64,000 bases of DNA from Gammaproteobacteria bacterium (GTDB lineage Bacteria > Pseudomonadota > Gammaproteobacteria > Ga0077536): the NCBI GenBank assembly GCA_016209015.1, contig JACQWY010000045.1:55598-119597 (forward strand). The letters are read 5' to 3'. This document shows positions 45,118 to 54,432 of the stretch, one piece after another. The translations under genes and the position numbers were made by a program. Under the pieces are notes generated by a model. The model made no database searches and was not told the DNA's origin. It saw only the letters and a list, made by a program, of their open reading frames with translations. Each line of letters starts with the position of its first letter. Position 1 is the stretch's first letter.

Positions 45118-46677
45118 TCACGCAGAATGGCCAGGTCGCCGGCCGAGGCGCGACGCGAGGCGTTCCAGGAGCTGTCGTTCCGCGCCGGCCGGCCGGCCCG
45201 CGAGGAACCACAGGACGCTCAGCACGCAGGTATACAGTGCCACGCCGAGCAGACATTCCGCGACGAGCAGCGGCAGCGTCTGGTGCCCGCCGGTCCACGC
45301 CAGCGCGGCCTGGCCGAAGGCGTGGACGCCGAAGCCCATCGTGAGCGCCGCGAGCGCCGGACGAACCTGCACCAGCAGCGTCCGGTGGAGCGGCATGCGC
45401 ATGTAACGGAGCACCGTCGCGTTCGAGACGAAATACACGATGATTGCCGTGCCGACGTAGCTCCAGGCCGCCCCCATTGCGCCGCGCTCCGGAACGAACA
45501 GCGCGAGCAGCCCGAGCATGATGGCGATCTGCGCGGCGAGGAGGGCCGTCGTGATGCGCGGGATCCCCATCGCCGTGAAGACATAGCCGATGTTCGTGTT
45601 GAGCGAGCTGACGGCGCTGCCGAGCGCGAGGAGCTGCAGGACCGGGACCGCGGCGAGCCATTTCTCACCGAGCACGACCGGCACCATCGTCGGCGCCACC
45701 GCCGCCATGCCGGCCGCCGAGGCCATGGCGATGATCGCGATGTAGGACTGGACGTTGAGGAACAGATCGTAGAGCGCGGTCTTGTCGTTCGCGACCTTCG
45801 CATAACCGGGGAAAGTCGCGCGATTGATCGGGGCGACGATTTCGGACGTCGTCAGCGTCGCGAACTCGAAGGCGATGCCGTACATGCCGAGCACGTCGAT
45901 ACCCTTCGCGCGACCGAGGATCATGTTCTGGGCGTGCTGGTTGAGATAGACGAGCGCATTGCCGACGATGACCCACGACGAGAAGCCCATGATGTCCCGG
46001 CTGCGGCTGAGATCGAGCCGCGGGCGGAACGGATGTGCGAGATAGCCGATGACGATCGTCGTCGCGGTCGTCGCGAACATGCCGAGCAGCAGCGCCCAGT
46101 AGTTGCGCAGCGTGAACGCCGCGCCGAGCGTGACCACGAGGCCGATCAGCTTCACCGAGATCCGGTACATGAATTCCTTGTGGAACGTGAGCTGCTTCTG
46201 GAATTCGACGACGCCGATGTTCGTGAGCCCCTCCAGGAAGAAGAGCCCCGCCATGGCACGCAGCACGTCCGTGAGGTCGGGGTTGCGATAGTAGCGCGCG
46301 GCGGCGGACGCAATGGCGAGGAGGAGCAGCGCGCCGGCCGTCGAGAAGATGAGCCGCATCGTGAACGCGGTGTCGTAGTGCTCGCGGCTCGTGCGCTGAC
46401 GCTGGATGAGCGCGGTGTCGAAGCCGAAAGCGCGGAGCAGCTCGATGAATCCGTAGACGGTGGCAGCGAGCGTGACGAGACCGAAATCGGCGGGCATGAG
46501 CACCCGCGCGAGGATCGTCATGCTGATGAGGCCGATGAACTTGATCGACAGTCTCAGGGCCACCATCCACACGGCGCCGAGCGCCATGCGCCGCGCGATT
46601 CCGGACTCCGCGCTCCCGGCCGGCGCGGTCCCGCCTGCGGCCGGCGGCGCGCCGCCGCCGCCGTCAGCGGGAACCAC
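45118..46677 (-). CDS. Oligosaccharide flippase (Wzx-like, MOP superfamily)
   Basis: About 519 residues with some 12-14 hydrophobic segments and the polysaccharide-export type start (ALGAVWMVALRLSIKFIGLISMTILARVLMP in two runs, then DFGLVTLAATVYGFIELL). It would flip lipid-linked EPS repeat units to the periplasm. A GTG at 46677 with GGAG upstream gives a 14-base overlap with the previous gene and is chosen; the ATG at 46719 would give a 56-base overlap, and the ATG at 46587 would drop a Gly/Ala/Pro-rich head. Confidence 0.88.
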   Translation of the reverse strand: MVPADGGGGAPPAAGGTAPAGSAESGIARRMALGAVWMVALRLSIKFIGLISMTILARVLMPADFGLVTLAATVYGFIELLRAFGFDTALIQRQRTSREHYDTAFTMRLIFSTAGALLLLAIASAAARYYRNPDLTDVLRAMAGLFFLEGLTNIGVVEFQKQLTFHKEFMYRISVKLIGLVVTLGAAFTLRNYWALLLGMFATTATTIVIGYLAHPFRPRLDLSRSRDIMGFSSWVIVGNALVYLNQHAQNMILGRAKGIDVLGMYGIAFEFATLTTSEIVAPINRATFPGYAKVANDKTALYDLFLNVQSYIAIIAMASAAGMAAVAPTMVPVVLGEKWLAAVPVLQLLALGSAVSSLNTNIGYVFTAMGIPRITTALLAAQIAIMLGLLALFVPERGAMGAAWSYVGTAIIVYFVSNATVLRYMRMPLHRTLLVQVRPALAALTMGFGVHAFGQAALAWTGGHQTLPLLVAECLLGVALYTCVLSVLWFLAGRPAGAERQLLERLASRLGRRPGHSA

Positions 46678-47908
46678 GATAGACGCTCTCCGCGTCGGCG
46701 CCGGTACGGCCCGCCGCACGTGCGTAGACGCCGTGATAGCGGCTCACGCTGTTCTTCCAGTTGCGATCCTCGCGGACATAGGCGAGACCGGCCTCGCGAT
46801 ATTCCGGCCAGCGCGCCTGGTCGGCGAACATCTCGCCGACCGCCGCGGCGAGCGCTTGCGCATCGTCGGCCCGGAACAAGCGTCCGGTGCGTCCGTCCGT
46901 GATGAGCTCGCGATGGCCGCCGACGTCGGAGGCGACGACGAGGCGGCCCTGCGCCATCGCCTCGAGCGGCTTGAGCGGCGTGACGAGCTCCGTGATGCGC
47001 ATCGACAGGCGCGGATAGACGAGCACGTCGACGAGATCGTAGTAGCGCCCGACTTCGGCGTGCGGCACGCGGCCCGTGAAGTGCACGCAGTGCTCCAGGC
47101 CCAGCTCGCGCGTCCGCCGGCGCAGGGCTTCGTCCTGCATGCCGCCGCCGACCAGCAGGCACTTCGCGCCGGGCACGCGCTCCACGATGCGCGGCATGGC
47201 CTCGAGCAGCAGCATCAGCCCTTCGTAGGCGTAGAAGGAACCGACGAAACCGAGCGTGCGTCCCGCTTCGAGCCCGAGGCTGGCCGCGAGCCCGGAATCG
47301 TAGTGGCGGTCTTCCGCGAATTGAGCCGGGTCGACGGCATTCGGAATGACGGTGATCTTCTCGCGCGGGATGCCGCGCGCGACCATGTCGTCGTGCAGGC
47401 CCGCGCAGATACAGGTCACGGCGTCGGCCCGTTCCAGCACGTGCGATTCGAGCGCGCGCGTCACGCGGTAGCGGAGATCGCCTTCGCGGCAGCTCCCGTT
47501 GTCGACGGCCGCATCCTCCCAGAAGGCGCGCACCTCGTAGACGACGGGCAGGCGGTGGCGGCTCGCGACACGCAGCGCCGCGAGTCCGTTCAGCGACGGC
47601 GAGTGCGCGTGCACGAGATCGGGCTTCGTCTCGCGCACGAGCTTCTCGAGCCGGGCGGCGGTCGAGACGACGAAGCTCCACTGGTCGAGCAGCGGCAGTC
47701 GCGTCCAGGCGCCCGTCGGCGGCTGGGTGCGATGGAACTCGAGCCCGTGCTCGGTCTCGCGATCCTGCTTCGTCGACCCCTGCTTCGCCGAGGTGAGATG
47801 GACGGTGTCGAAGCCCTGTCGCCGCTGCTCGAGCAGGATGTTCAGCGAGCGATAGGCATAACCGTCCTGGATCGGCACCGAATGGTCGAAGACGTGGAGG
47901 ATGCGCAT
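46664..47908 (-). CDS. Glycosyltransferase, exosortase A-associated (Daro_2409-type GT4)
   Basis: A 414-residue GT-B glycosyltransferase with RILHVFDHSVPIQDGYAYRS at the N-terminus, LVHAHSPSLNGLAAL, VVYEVRAFWEDAAV and a C-terminal RITELVTPLKPLEAMAQGRLVVASDVGGHRE in parts. These features match the GT4 subgroup restricted to XrtA-type EPS loci. It follows the amidotransferase gene by 9 bases and overlaps the flippase gene, so it belongs to the main leftward EPS operon. Confidence 0.9.
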   Translation of the reverse strand: MRILHVFDHSVPIQDGYAYRSLNILLEQRRQGFDTVHLTSAKQGSTKQDRETEHGLEFHRTQPPTGAWTRLPLLDQWSFVVSTAARLEKLVRETKPDLVHAHSPSLNGLAALRVASRHRLPVVYEVRAFWEDAAVDNGSCREGDLRYRVTRALESHVLERADAVTCICAGLHDDMVARGIPREKITVIPNAVDPAQFAEDRHYDSGLAASLGLEAGRTLGFVGSFYAYEGLMLLLEAMPRIVERVPGAKCLLVGGGMQDEALRRRTRELGLEHCVHFTGRVPHAEVGRYYDLVDVLVYPRLSMRITELVTPLKPLEAMAQGRLVVASDVGGHRELITDGRTGRLFRADDAQALAAAVGEMFADQARWPEYREAGLAYVREDRNWKNSVSRYHGVYARAAGRTGADAESVYRGSR

Positions 47909-47917
47909 GGGGCGAGC

Positions 47918-49807
47918 TTAGGAGAGATTCGCGAGGAATGCGTCGAACATCATCACCGTCCAGAGCGTCGCGCTGTAGTCGCGGCTGCCGCGCTGGTGAG
48001 CCTCGACGAGATGCTGCAGGAAGTCGTCGTTGAACCAGCCCGTCGCGCGCAGGCGCGGCCCGAGCACGGTTTCGCGGATGCGTTCGGCGAGCGCCCCGCG
48101 GAACCACTTCGCGAGCGGCACGGCGAAGCCCATCTTCGGACGGTACAGGATGTCGTGCGGCAGGCGCGATTCCAGCGCCTTCTTGAAGAAATACTTGCCC
48201 TGACCGCCCTGCAGCTTCCACGCCGAAGGCAGGCCCGAGGTCCAGGCGATCAGCTCGTGGTCGAGCAGCGGCTCGCGCACTTCGAGCGCGTGCGCCATGC
48301 TCGCGCGATCGACTTTCGTGAGGATGTCGCCCGGCAGATAGGTCTTCATGTCGAGATACTGCACGAGGCCGAGCGGATCCTGCGTCGGTGACTGCGCGGC
48401 ATAGCGGTGCAGACGCTCGGCCGCCCGATAGCCCTGCAGCTCGCGCAGCAGCTTCGGTGCGAAGAGGCGATCGCGCAGCTCCTCGTTGAACAGCGAGACC
48501 GTGTGGAAATACGCGTCGACCGTGCCGCGGGCGAGCGCCTGGAACGTCGTCTTCGCACGGAACACGCGCGGCGCCCAGTCCGCTTTCGGATAGAGCTGCC
48601 CGAGCGTGCCGAACAGCGCCCGCCGCACGCCGAGCGGCAGCATGCTCCGCACGCGCTCCTCGTTGACGTGCAGGCGATAGCGACGGTAGCCGCCGAAATT
48701 CTCGTCGCCGCCGTCGCCGGACAGCGCGACCGTCACACGCTCGCGCGCGAGCTGACAGACGCGGTAGGTCGGCAGCGCGGACGAATCCGCATAGGGCTCG
48801 TCATAGATACCCGGCAGCAGATTCACGAGCTCGAAATCATCGGGGTCGAGGCGCTTCACGCTGTGATTCGCGCCGACCTGCTTCGCGATGCGCTCGGCGT
48901 ACTGTGATTCGTCGTAGGCCGCGACGTCGAACGCAATCGAGCAGGTATTGACGGGATCGGACTGCAGCTCCGCCATCAGCGCCACGACGGCCGAGGAATC
49001 CACACCGCCCGAGAGGAAGGCGCCGAGCGGCACGTCGGCGACGAGGCGGATGTCGATGGCCTCCTTCAGCCGCTCGATGAGCTCGACCTGCGCGTCGGCG
49101 AAACTGCCGGCCTGCACCGGCGTGAACGGCACGTCCCAGTAGCGCCGCGGCACGAGCGGCTTGCCGTCGCGACGGATGGTCAGGGTGTAACCCGCTTCGA
49201 GCTTCTTAGCCTGCTGGTAGATCGTGTCGGGATCCGGCACGTAGCCATACGCGAAATAGTCCTCGATGGCGCGCGGGTCGATCGTGCGGTCGAAACCGGG
49301 ATGCACGACGAGCGCCTTCAGCTCGGACCCGAACACGAGCTCGCCGCTCGCGAGCAGCGCGTAGTACAGGGGCTTCACGCCGAGACGATCGCGGGCGAGG
49401 AACAGACAGTGCCGGCGCGCGTCCCATACCGCGAACGCGAACATGCCGCGCAGGCGCGACACGCACTCCTCGCCCCACTCCTCCCAGCTCTTCAGCAGCA
49501 CTTCCGTATCGGAACGCGTGGCGAAAGAGTGACCGAGGCGCTCGAGCTCGGCGCGCAGCGGCTTGAAGTTGTAGATCTCTCCGTTGAAGACCAGCACGCA
49601 GCTCCGATCGGCGTTCGTCATCGGCTGCTGGCCGCTCGAGAGATCGATGATCGACAGCCGGCGGTGGCCGAGGCCGACGCCGGGCGCGAGCCACAGCCCT
49701 GACTCGTCGGGTCCACGATGGAACATCGAATCGTTCATGCGCCGCAGGAGCTCGCGATCCGGGGTCGCGAGACCCTGCAGTGAGAAGATGCCGGAGATGC
49801 CGCACAT
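47918..49807 (-). CDS. Asparagine synthase-like amidotransferase 1, exosortase A system-associated
   Basis: A 629-residue class-II amidotransferase. Cys2 (MCGISGIF) and the RGPDESG motif are present, so the glutaminase domain should be active. The synthetase PP-loop SGGVDSS and LSGDGGDENFGGYRRY are intact. It matches the amidotransferase found with exosortase A, presumably amidating a sugar acid or amino-acid substituent of the EPS in the cytoplasm with glutamine and ATP. Contrast with the Cys2-less paralogue at 39143. Confidence 0.93.
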   Translation of the reverse strand: MCGISGIFSLQGLATPDRELLRRMNDSMFHRGPDESGLWLAPGVGLGHRRLSIIDLSSGQQPMTNADRSCVLVFNGEIYNFKPLRAELERLGHSFATRSDTEVLLKSWEEWGEECVSRLRGMFAFAVWDARRHCLFLARDRLGVKPLYYALLASGELVFGSELKALVVHPGFDRTIDPRAIEDYFAYGYVPDPDTIYQQAKKLEAGYTLTIRRDGKPLVPRRYWDVPFTPVQAGSFADAQVELIERLKEAIDIRLVADVPLGAFLSGGVDSSAVVALMAELQSDPVNTCSIAFDVAAYDESQYAERIAKQVGANHSVKRLDPDDFELVNLLPGIYDEPYADSSALPTYRVCQLARERVTVALSGDGGDENFGGYRRYRLHVNEERVRSMLPLGVRRALFGTLGQLYPKADWAPRVFRAKTTFQALARGTVDAYFHTVSLFNEELRDRLFAPKLLRELQGYRAAERLHRYAAQSPTQDPLGLVQYLDMKTYLPGDILTKVDRASMAHALEVREPLLDHELIAWTSGLPSAWKLQGGQGKYFFKKALESRLPHDILYRPKMGFAVPLAKWFRGALAERIRETVLGPRLRATGWFNDDFLQHLVEAHQRGSRDYSATLWTVMMFDAFLANLS

Positions 49808-49819
49808 GGCGCGGTGTGC

Positions 49820-50932
49820 TCAGTGCGCCAGCGACTGGTAGACGGCGTCGTACGCGCCCACCATCTTCGCCATGCTGAATTCGCGCTCGACGCGTGCGCG
49901 TGCGGCCGCGCCGTGGCGCGCGCGCAGCCCCGCGTCGTCGACATACGCGGCGAGCGCGGCGACGAGTGCTTCGGTGTCGTTCACGGCGACGAGGCGACCG
50001 GTCGTGCCGTCGGCGACGAGCTCGGGATTGCCGCCGGTGGCGGTGGCGACCACGGGCAGCCCTGCGGCCATCGCTTCGAGGATGGTGTTGGAGATCCCTT
50101 CGGCGAGCGAAGGCAGTACGAACAGGTCCATTGCGTTCAGTTCTTCTGCGACACGATCGGAGTCACCCACTATATCAGCCCGTTCCGCGAGCCCGGCCCG
50201 GTCCAACAATGTTTGACACTGCGCGAGCAGAGGTCCCGAGCCGACGAGACGCAGACGCATGCGTTCACGCAACTCGGGCCGGCGCGCGACCAGCGTCACG
50301 AAGCTCTCGACGAGAAACGTCTGGTTCTTCACCGTCTTCATCCGCCCGACCGTGCCGATGACGACGGGTCGCCCGGGGTCACGCGGCAGCGGCACGAAAA
50401 CCTTATCGTCCACCCCGTTGTAGATCTGAACGACCTTCGCGGGCCGGATGCCGACGTCGCGCACGAGATAGCGTTCGAGGTCGCGCGAGAGTGCGATGAA
50501 GCGCTGCACGCCGAGCCCGAGCGCGCGCCGCACGAGTCGGTGCCTGCGGTTCGTGCCGTCGAGATCCTGCACGTCCCAGCCGTGCTCGCCGTGAACGCGG
50601 CCATGCACGCCGGCCGCAATACCGGCGAGTTGCAGCTCGAGCGCGGCGAAATTGCGCGTGTGCAGAACCTGCGGGCGCAGGCGGCGCAGCAGTGCATGCG
50701 CGCGTCCCCAGATCGCGAAGTCCTGTCCCTCGCGCTTGTTGAGCGCGAAGAGCTCGCAGTTGCCGGAGACGATGCGTGCCGCGAAGGCGGGGTCGTAGTC
50801 GGTCAGGCACAGGACGTAATGGCGGTAACGTTCGCGCGGCAGCCGGTTGATGAGGTTGACGACGCCGTTCTCCAGCCCGCCGATCGCGAAGCGATAGAGG
50901 ACGTGGGCGACGGCGATGCCCGGCGCATTCAC
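49820..50932 (-). CDS. Glycosyltransferase, exosortase A-associated (Stp2 type)
   Basis: A 370-residue GT4-like enzyme with HVLYRFAIGGLENGVVNLINRL at the N-terminus, HTRNFAALELQL, HGEHGWDVQDLDG and the SLAEGISNTILEAMAAGLPVVAT donor site. These are characteristic of the sugar transferase adjoining exosortase A. The start is a GTG at 50932 that overlaps the exosortase stop (GTGA); no ATG fits. It is 12 bases ahead of the amidotransferase gene. Confidence 0.92.
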   Translation of the reverse strand: MNAPGIAVAHVLYRFAIGGLENGVVNLINRLPRERYRHYVLCLTDYDPAFAARIVSGNCELFALNKREGQDFAIWGRAHALLRRLRPQVLHTRNFAALELQLAGIAAGVHGRVHGEHGWDVQDLDGTNRRHRLVRRALGLGVQRFIALSRDLERYLVRDVGIRPAKVVQIYNGVDDKVFVPLPRDPGRPVVIGTVGRMKTVKNQTFLVESFVTLVARRPELRERMRLRLVGSGPLLAQCQTLLDRAGLAERADIVGDSDRVAEELNAMDLFVLPSLAEGISNTILEAMAAGLPVVATATGGNPELVADGTTGRLVAVNDTEALVAALAAYVDDAGLRARHGAAARARVEREFSMAKMVGAYDAVYQSLAH

Positions 50933-52434
50933 CGGCCGGGCTCGGCGGGCGCGGCATGCAGGCTGGCGAGCCGGGGCCGGGCCGCCGCGGCGAACGCCGC
51001 GATGGCTTCCTCGGCGGCCTGCGCACTCGCCCCGATGGGCGCCGCCATCACGACGTGCGCGGCGCCGTCGCGCGAGCGCAGCAGCCGCGCGAGCCCCTCG
51101 CGGATCTTCACGTCCAGGCGCCGTGTCGTGAGCGTGCCGTCGACTTCGAACCACTGCCAGCTCATCCACTCGCCGCTCGGGCCGCGCAGCCGGCGCGAGA
51201 TCGCGGGGCCGAGAGGCGCCTCGAGCGTCAGGCGCTGCTCGTCGAGGGCGTGCCAGCGTTTCGGATCGAAGAACGTGTTCACCTGGCTCGCGAGATCCGC
51301 ACCCGGTCGCTGCTCGCGATAGTGGGCGATTTGCAGCCACACGTCCGGCATGCCCGGAGTCGAATAGCGGCCCGTCAGTATCGTCGGCTCGCCGACGAAG
51401 CGGGCGCCGAAAGGCAGCATGCCCGCGCTCGGACCTTCCCAACCCGCCACCTGCGGCAGCGCGGTCAGCGCGGTCGCGGCCGGCGCGTGCTCGAGAATGC
51501 TCACCGCGAATCGCGGTGTCGCCGCGAGCGCGAGTACGGCAACGGCCCACGGCGCGAGCGCCCGCGGTCGCCCGGGCGCGCGCCCGGGTGCGTGCGGCGG
51601 CACGGGCGCGTCCGCATCGCTGAACGAGTTGCCGATCAGGAACAGCAGGAAGATGACGACGCCGAAGAACACCCAGCCGTAGATGAAGTGATCGAGACCG
51701 ACGGCGTACCGGTACTTCGAATAGTGCGCGATCATGACGATGCCGAACGCCCGCATGCCGTTCGCGACGAGCGGTACGGCGACGGCGAGCGCCATGAATG
51801 CCGCGCGCCGTCCGGCGCTGCGGAAACCGAGATAGCAGTACACGCTGCCGATGGCGAGAGTCGCGAGCAGATAGTTGATGCCGCTGCACGCCTCCTCCAC
51901 CACCCAGTCGCCGGACGGGATGCTCAACATGCGCCCCTCGAGGAACACCGGCATGCCGGCGAAGCGCAGCAGGACGACGAGCACCTGGGCCGTCCAGTCC
52001 TGCAGATACGGGACGAGGAATTCGCCCTCCGGGACGCCGAAATAGAGGTAGGCGAGCGGAAAGAGCAGCAGCCGTGCCGCGGCATTGCCGAGGAGTGTCC
52101 AGATCGTTCCGATCAGGATCCCGACCGCCGCGACCTGCTGCACGAAGGCTATCGAGACCAGCGTGCCGGCCACCCACAGCAACGCGTTCAATCCGGCGTA
52201 GAGCGCGCCGAGGGGTGCGACGCCCGGGCGCACGTGCGCGAGCTCCCCGCGCTTCAACCACACGAGATAGAGCGAAATCGGCGGGACGAGCAGACAATGG
52301 TTGAACGTGCTCGAAGTCAGCCAGATGTTCGCCATCTGATCGAACGTGGGCGCGAGCAGGCCAACGACCGCGAGCACCGCGCCCACGAGCAGCGCGAGAC
52401 GCCGGGACCATGCGCGGGCGAAGCCGGGTCCCAT
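50929..52434 (-). CDS. xrtA: Exosortase A with fused EpsI domain
   Basis: A 501-residue inner-membrane protein. The first 300 residues have about eight transmembrane helices and the exosortase triad: Cys183 (EEACSGIN), Arg228 (VANGMRAFG) and His249 (GLDHFIYG). The last 190 residues are a periplasmic EpsI-like domain (DVWLQIAHYREQRPG, WYRVD-like QWFEVDG). Exosortase A cleaves PEP-CTERM tails and couples sorted proteins to the envelope or EPS. The start is the ATG at 52434, eight bases after the FemAB stop. No PEP-CTERM substrate was found in the window. Confidence 0.95.
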   Translation of the reverse strand: MGPGFARAWSRRLALLVGAVLAVVGLLAPTFDQMANIWLTSSTFNHCLLVPPISLYLVWLKRGELAHVRPGVAPLGALYAGLNALLWVAGTLVSIAFVQQVAAVGILIGTIWTLLGNAAARLLLFPLAYLYFGVPEGEFLVPYLQDWTAQVLVVLLRFAGMPVFLEGRMLSIPSGDWVVEEACSGINYLLATLAIGSVYCYLGFRSAGRRAAFMALAVAVPLVANGMRAFGIVMIAHYSKYRYAVGLDHFIYGWVFFGVVIFLLFLIGNSFSDADAPVPPHAPGRAPGRPRALAPWAVAVLALAATPRFAVSILEHAPAATALTALPQVAGWEGPSAGMLPFGARFVGEPTILTGRYSTPGMPDVWLQIAHYREQRPGADLASQVNTFFDPKRWHALDEQRLTLEAPLGPAISRRLRGPSGEWMSWQWFEVDGTLTTRRLDVKIREGLARLLRSRDGAAHVVMAAPIGASAQAAEEAIAAFAAAARPRLASLHAAPAEPGR

Positions 52435-52442
52435 GGCCGGGT

Positions 52443-53465
52443 TCAACCGAGACTGCGCGCGAGCCAGGGTCCTACGAGGCGGGACACCGGCAGGGGCAGA
52501 TGCTTCCAGGCCTCGACGAACAGGCGGTACTTCGGGTTCAGGGGATTGATGTCGGGCATCTCGGAATCGCGCACGAGCTCGTACTCGTAGAAGAGCGGCG
52601 TCGGCTCGAAGCCGAGATTCACCTTCCACTGGTAGGAACCGGTGTCCTTCTTGCTGCGGCCGAAATCGAACAGCGTGCAGCCGCGCCCGGCGGCGTGGCG
52701 CATGATTTCCCAGGCCAGGAAGTCGTTGCCGTTGAGCTGGCGCGCCGCGTAGACGCCGCCCCAGTAGTACGGACAGACTTCGTTGCGGAAGTAGAAATTC
52801 ATCGCGCTGCTGACGATCGCACCCCCGTTGTAGACGCTCAGGATCTGCACGTGGCGCGGGAAGACGTCGCGAATCGTCGCGAAGAGCTTCTTCGGAAACA
52901 CCGGTGTGCCGAGATTGCGCACGCTCTCCGAATAGGCGTCGTAGAAATTCTCGACGGTGTCGTCGCGGCTCTCGAGGCCGTTCTTCATGCCCTTGCGGAT
53001 GATGTTCCGCTGCTTGCTGCGGATGGCCTGCATGTTCGCATCCATGTCGGCGTGCAGGGGTTTCGAGAACGTCTCGTAGAGGTGCTTCGTGGGCCGCTCG
53101 ACCTTGCTCTGCCGGCGATAGCGGAACTCCACCGCGCTCACACCGAGTTCGTGGCCGAGCGCAACTGCCGCCTGCTCGAGCGCGGTGACGGATTCCTCGT
53201 CGCTGGCGAGCGCTCCGCCATAGGAGCAGAACGCGAGCGAGCTGAGCGAATTGCCGAACAGGAGACTCTTGACGTGGACGAGCGGCAACACGCCCGTGAT
53301 CACGCCGTCCTGCTCGGCGTAGAGATAATGCGTCGCGTGGCCTAGCGCGCGTTCGAACACGCTGCGCCAGCCGACGAGGTGGAAGAACGTCGCGTCCGGA
53401 TGTTCGAGGACGAATTCGTCCCAGTGTGCGGCCTGCTCGTCGGCCAGACGATGTACGTTCGGCAC
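52443..53465 (-). CDS. FemAB-family protein, XrtA/PEP-CTERM system-associated
   Basis: A 340-residue GNAT-like acyltransferase of the FemAB type. The pattern LPLVHVKSLLFGNSLSSLAFCSYGG, the GTPVFPKKLFATI block and TLFDFGRSKKDTGSYQWK near the C-terminus is characteristic of the XrtA-associated subgroup. FemAB proteins transfer an amino acid, usually from aminoacyl-tRNA, to an amino or hydroxyl group; here the acceptor may be an EPS precursor. One base separates it from the deacetylase stop. Confidence 0.93.
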   Translation of the reverse strand: MPNVHRLADEQAAHWDEFVLEHPDATFFHLVGWRSVFERALGHATHYLYAEQDGVITGVLPLVHVKSLLFGNSLSSLAFCSYGGALASDEESVTALEQAAVALGHELGVSAVEFRYRRQSKVERPTKHLYETFSKPLHADMDANMQAIRSKQRNIIRKGMKNGLESRDDTVENFYDAYSESVRNLGTPVFPKKLFATIRDVFPRHVQILSVYNGGAIVSSAMNFYFRNEVCPYYWGGVYAARQLNGNDFLAWEIMRHAAGRGCTLFDFGRSKKDTGSYQWKVNLGFEPTPLFYEYELVRDSEMPDINPLNPKYRLFVEAWKHLPLPVSRLVGPWLARSLG

Positions 53466-53466
53466 G

Positions 53467-54348
53467 TCAGCTCACCTGCGCGCCGCCGCGGATGCGGGCG
53501 ATCTCGTCGGCATAGACGTCGCGGAACGCGCCCCAGGCGAAGTCGGCGAACAGGCGTTCGAGCCGGCCCAGCATGCGCGACTGATTCACGTAATGGCGGA
53601 ACCGCGTCTTCGGGGACAGGCCCTGCGGGCGCGGCTGCTCGGGATCGAACTCCCAGGGATGGAAATACATGTTGGCCTTCAGTCCTTCGAGGTTGTTCAC
53701 GCGCCGGAGCAGCGTCCGGGACCACCAGTAGGGAAACAGCCGGAAATAACCGCCGCCGCCCGCCGGCAGGTTGCGGCGGCCGTAGCGCGCCGTGGTCACC
53801 GGGATCTCCGCGAGGTGCTCGGTGTTCGGCGCCAGGAACGGCCGGCGCGGCGCGTCGGGCATGCCATAGAGATCGTGGACGACGGGGTAGACACTCGAGC
53901 TGTAGTCGAAGCCCGCGTTCTCGATCTCGGTGAAGGCCCAGAGATTGCGTGTGTCGATCGAGAAGCTCGCCGCGCGATAACCCTGCACGGCGACGCCGCC
54001 GGCATCCTCGAGGATGCCCTTGCTGCGCGCGAGGTCGGCGCGGAACGTCGCCTGATCCTGCTCGTGCACGCGGGTGTGATCGTAGCCGTGGCAGGCGAGC
54101 TCGTGACCCTCGGCGACGATGCGCCGGACGAGCTCCGGAGCGCGCTCGGCCACCCATCCGAGCGTGAAGAACGTCGCGCGATGGCCGTAACGTCCGAGCG
54201 TGTCGAGGATGCGGTTCGTCGCGAACTCGACACGCGACGGCCACTTGCTCCACGCCTCGCGCGTGATGTGCCGTTCGAACGCCGAGACCTGGAAATACTC
54301 CTCGACGTCGATCGAGAACGCATTGACGAGAGGCTGACTCATGGGCAT
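53467..54348 (-). CDS. Polysaccharide deacetylase, XrtA system-associated
   Basis: A 293-residue NodB-fold enzyme. FSIDVEEYFQ carries the metal aspartate, ELACHGYDHTRVH the histidines, and YRAASFSID and WEFDPEQPR the remaining conserved loops. This is the XrtA-specific deacetylase subgroup, lacking a signal peptide. It would deacetylate the polymer or its lipid-linked precursor. ATGs at 54348 and 54342 are both possible. It lies between the AAA ATPase and FemAB genes. Confidence 0.93.
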   Translation of the reverse strand: MPMSQPLVNAFSIDVEEYFQVSAFERHITREAWSKWPSRVEFATNRILDTLGRYGHRATFFTLGWVAERAPELVRRIVAEGHELACHGYDHTRVHEQDQATFRADLARSKGILEDAGGVAVQGYRAASFSIDTRNLWAFTEIENAGFDYSSSVYPVVHDLYGMPDAPRRPFLAPNTEHLAEIPVTTARYGRRNLPAGGGGYFRLFPYWWSRTLLRRVNNLEGLKANMYFHPWEFDPEQPRPQGLSPKTRFRHYVNQSRMLGRLERLFADFAWGAFRDVYADEIARIRGGAQVS

Positions 54349-54432
54349 GGAACGGGCTTTCCGGGCACGGGCATCACGGTTCAGGTTTCGGCCGCGGGCC
54401 GCGGATCCTGAAGCGCTCGGGCGCGGGCCGCT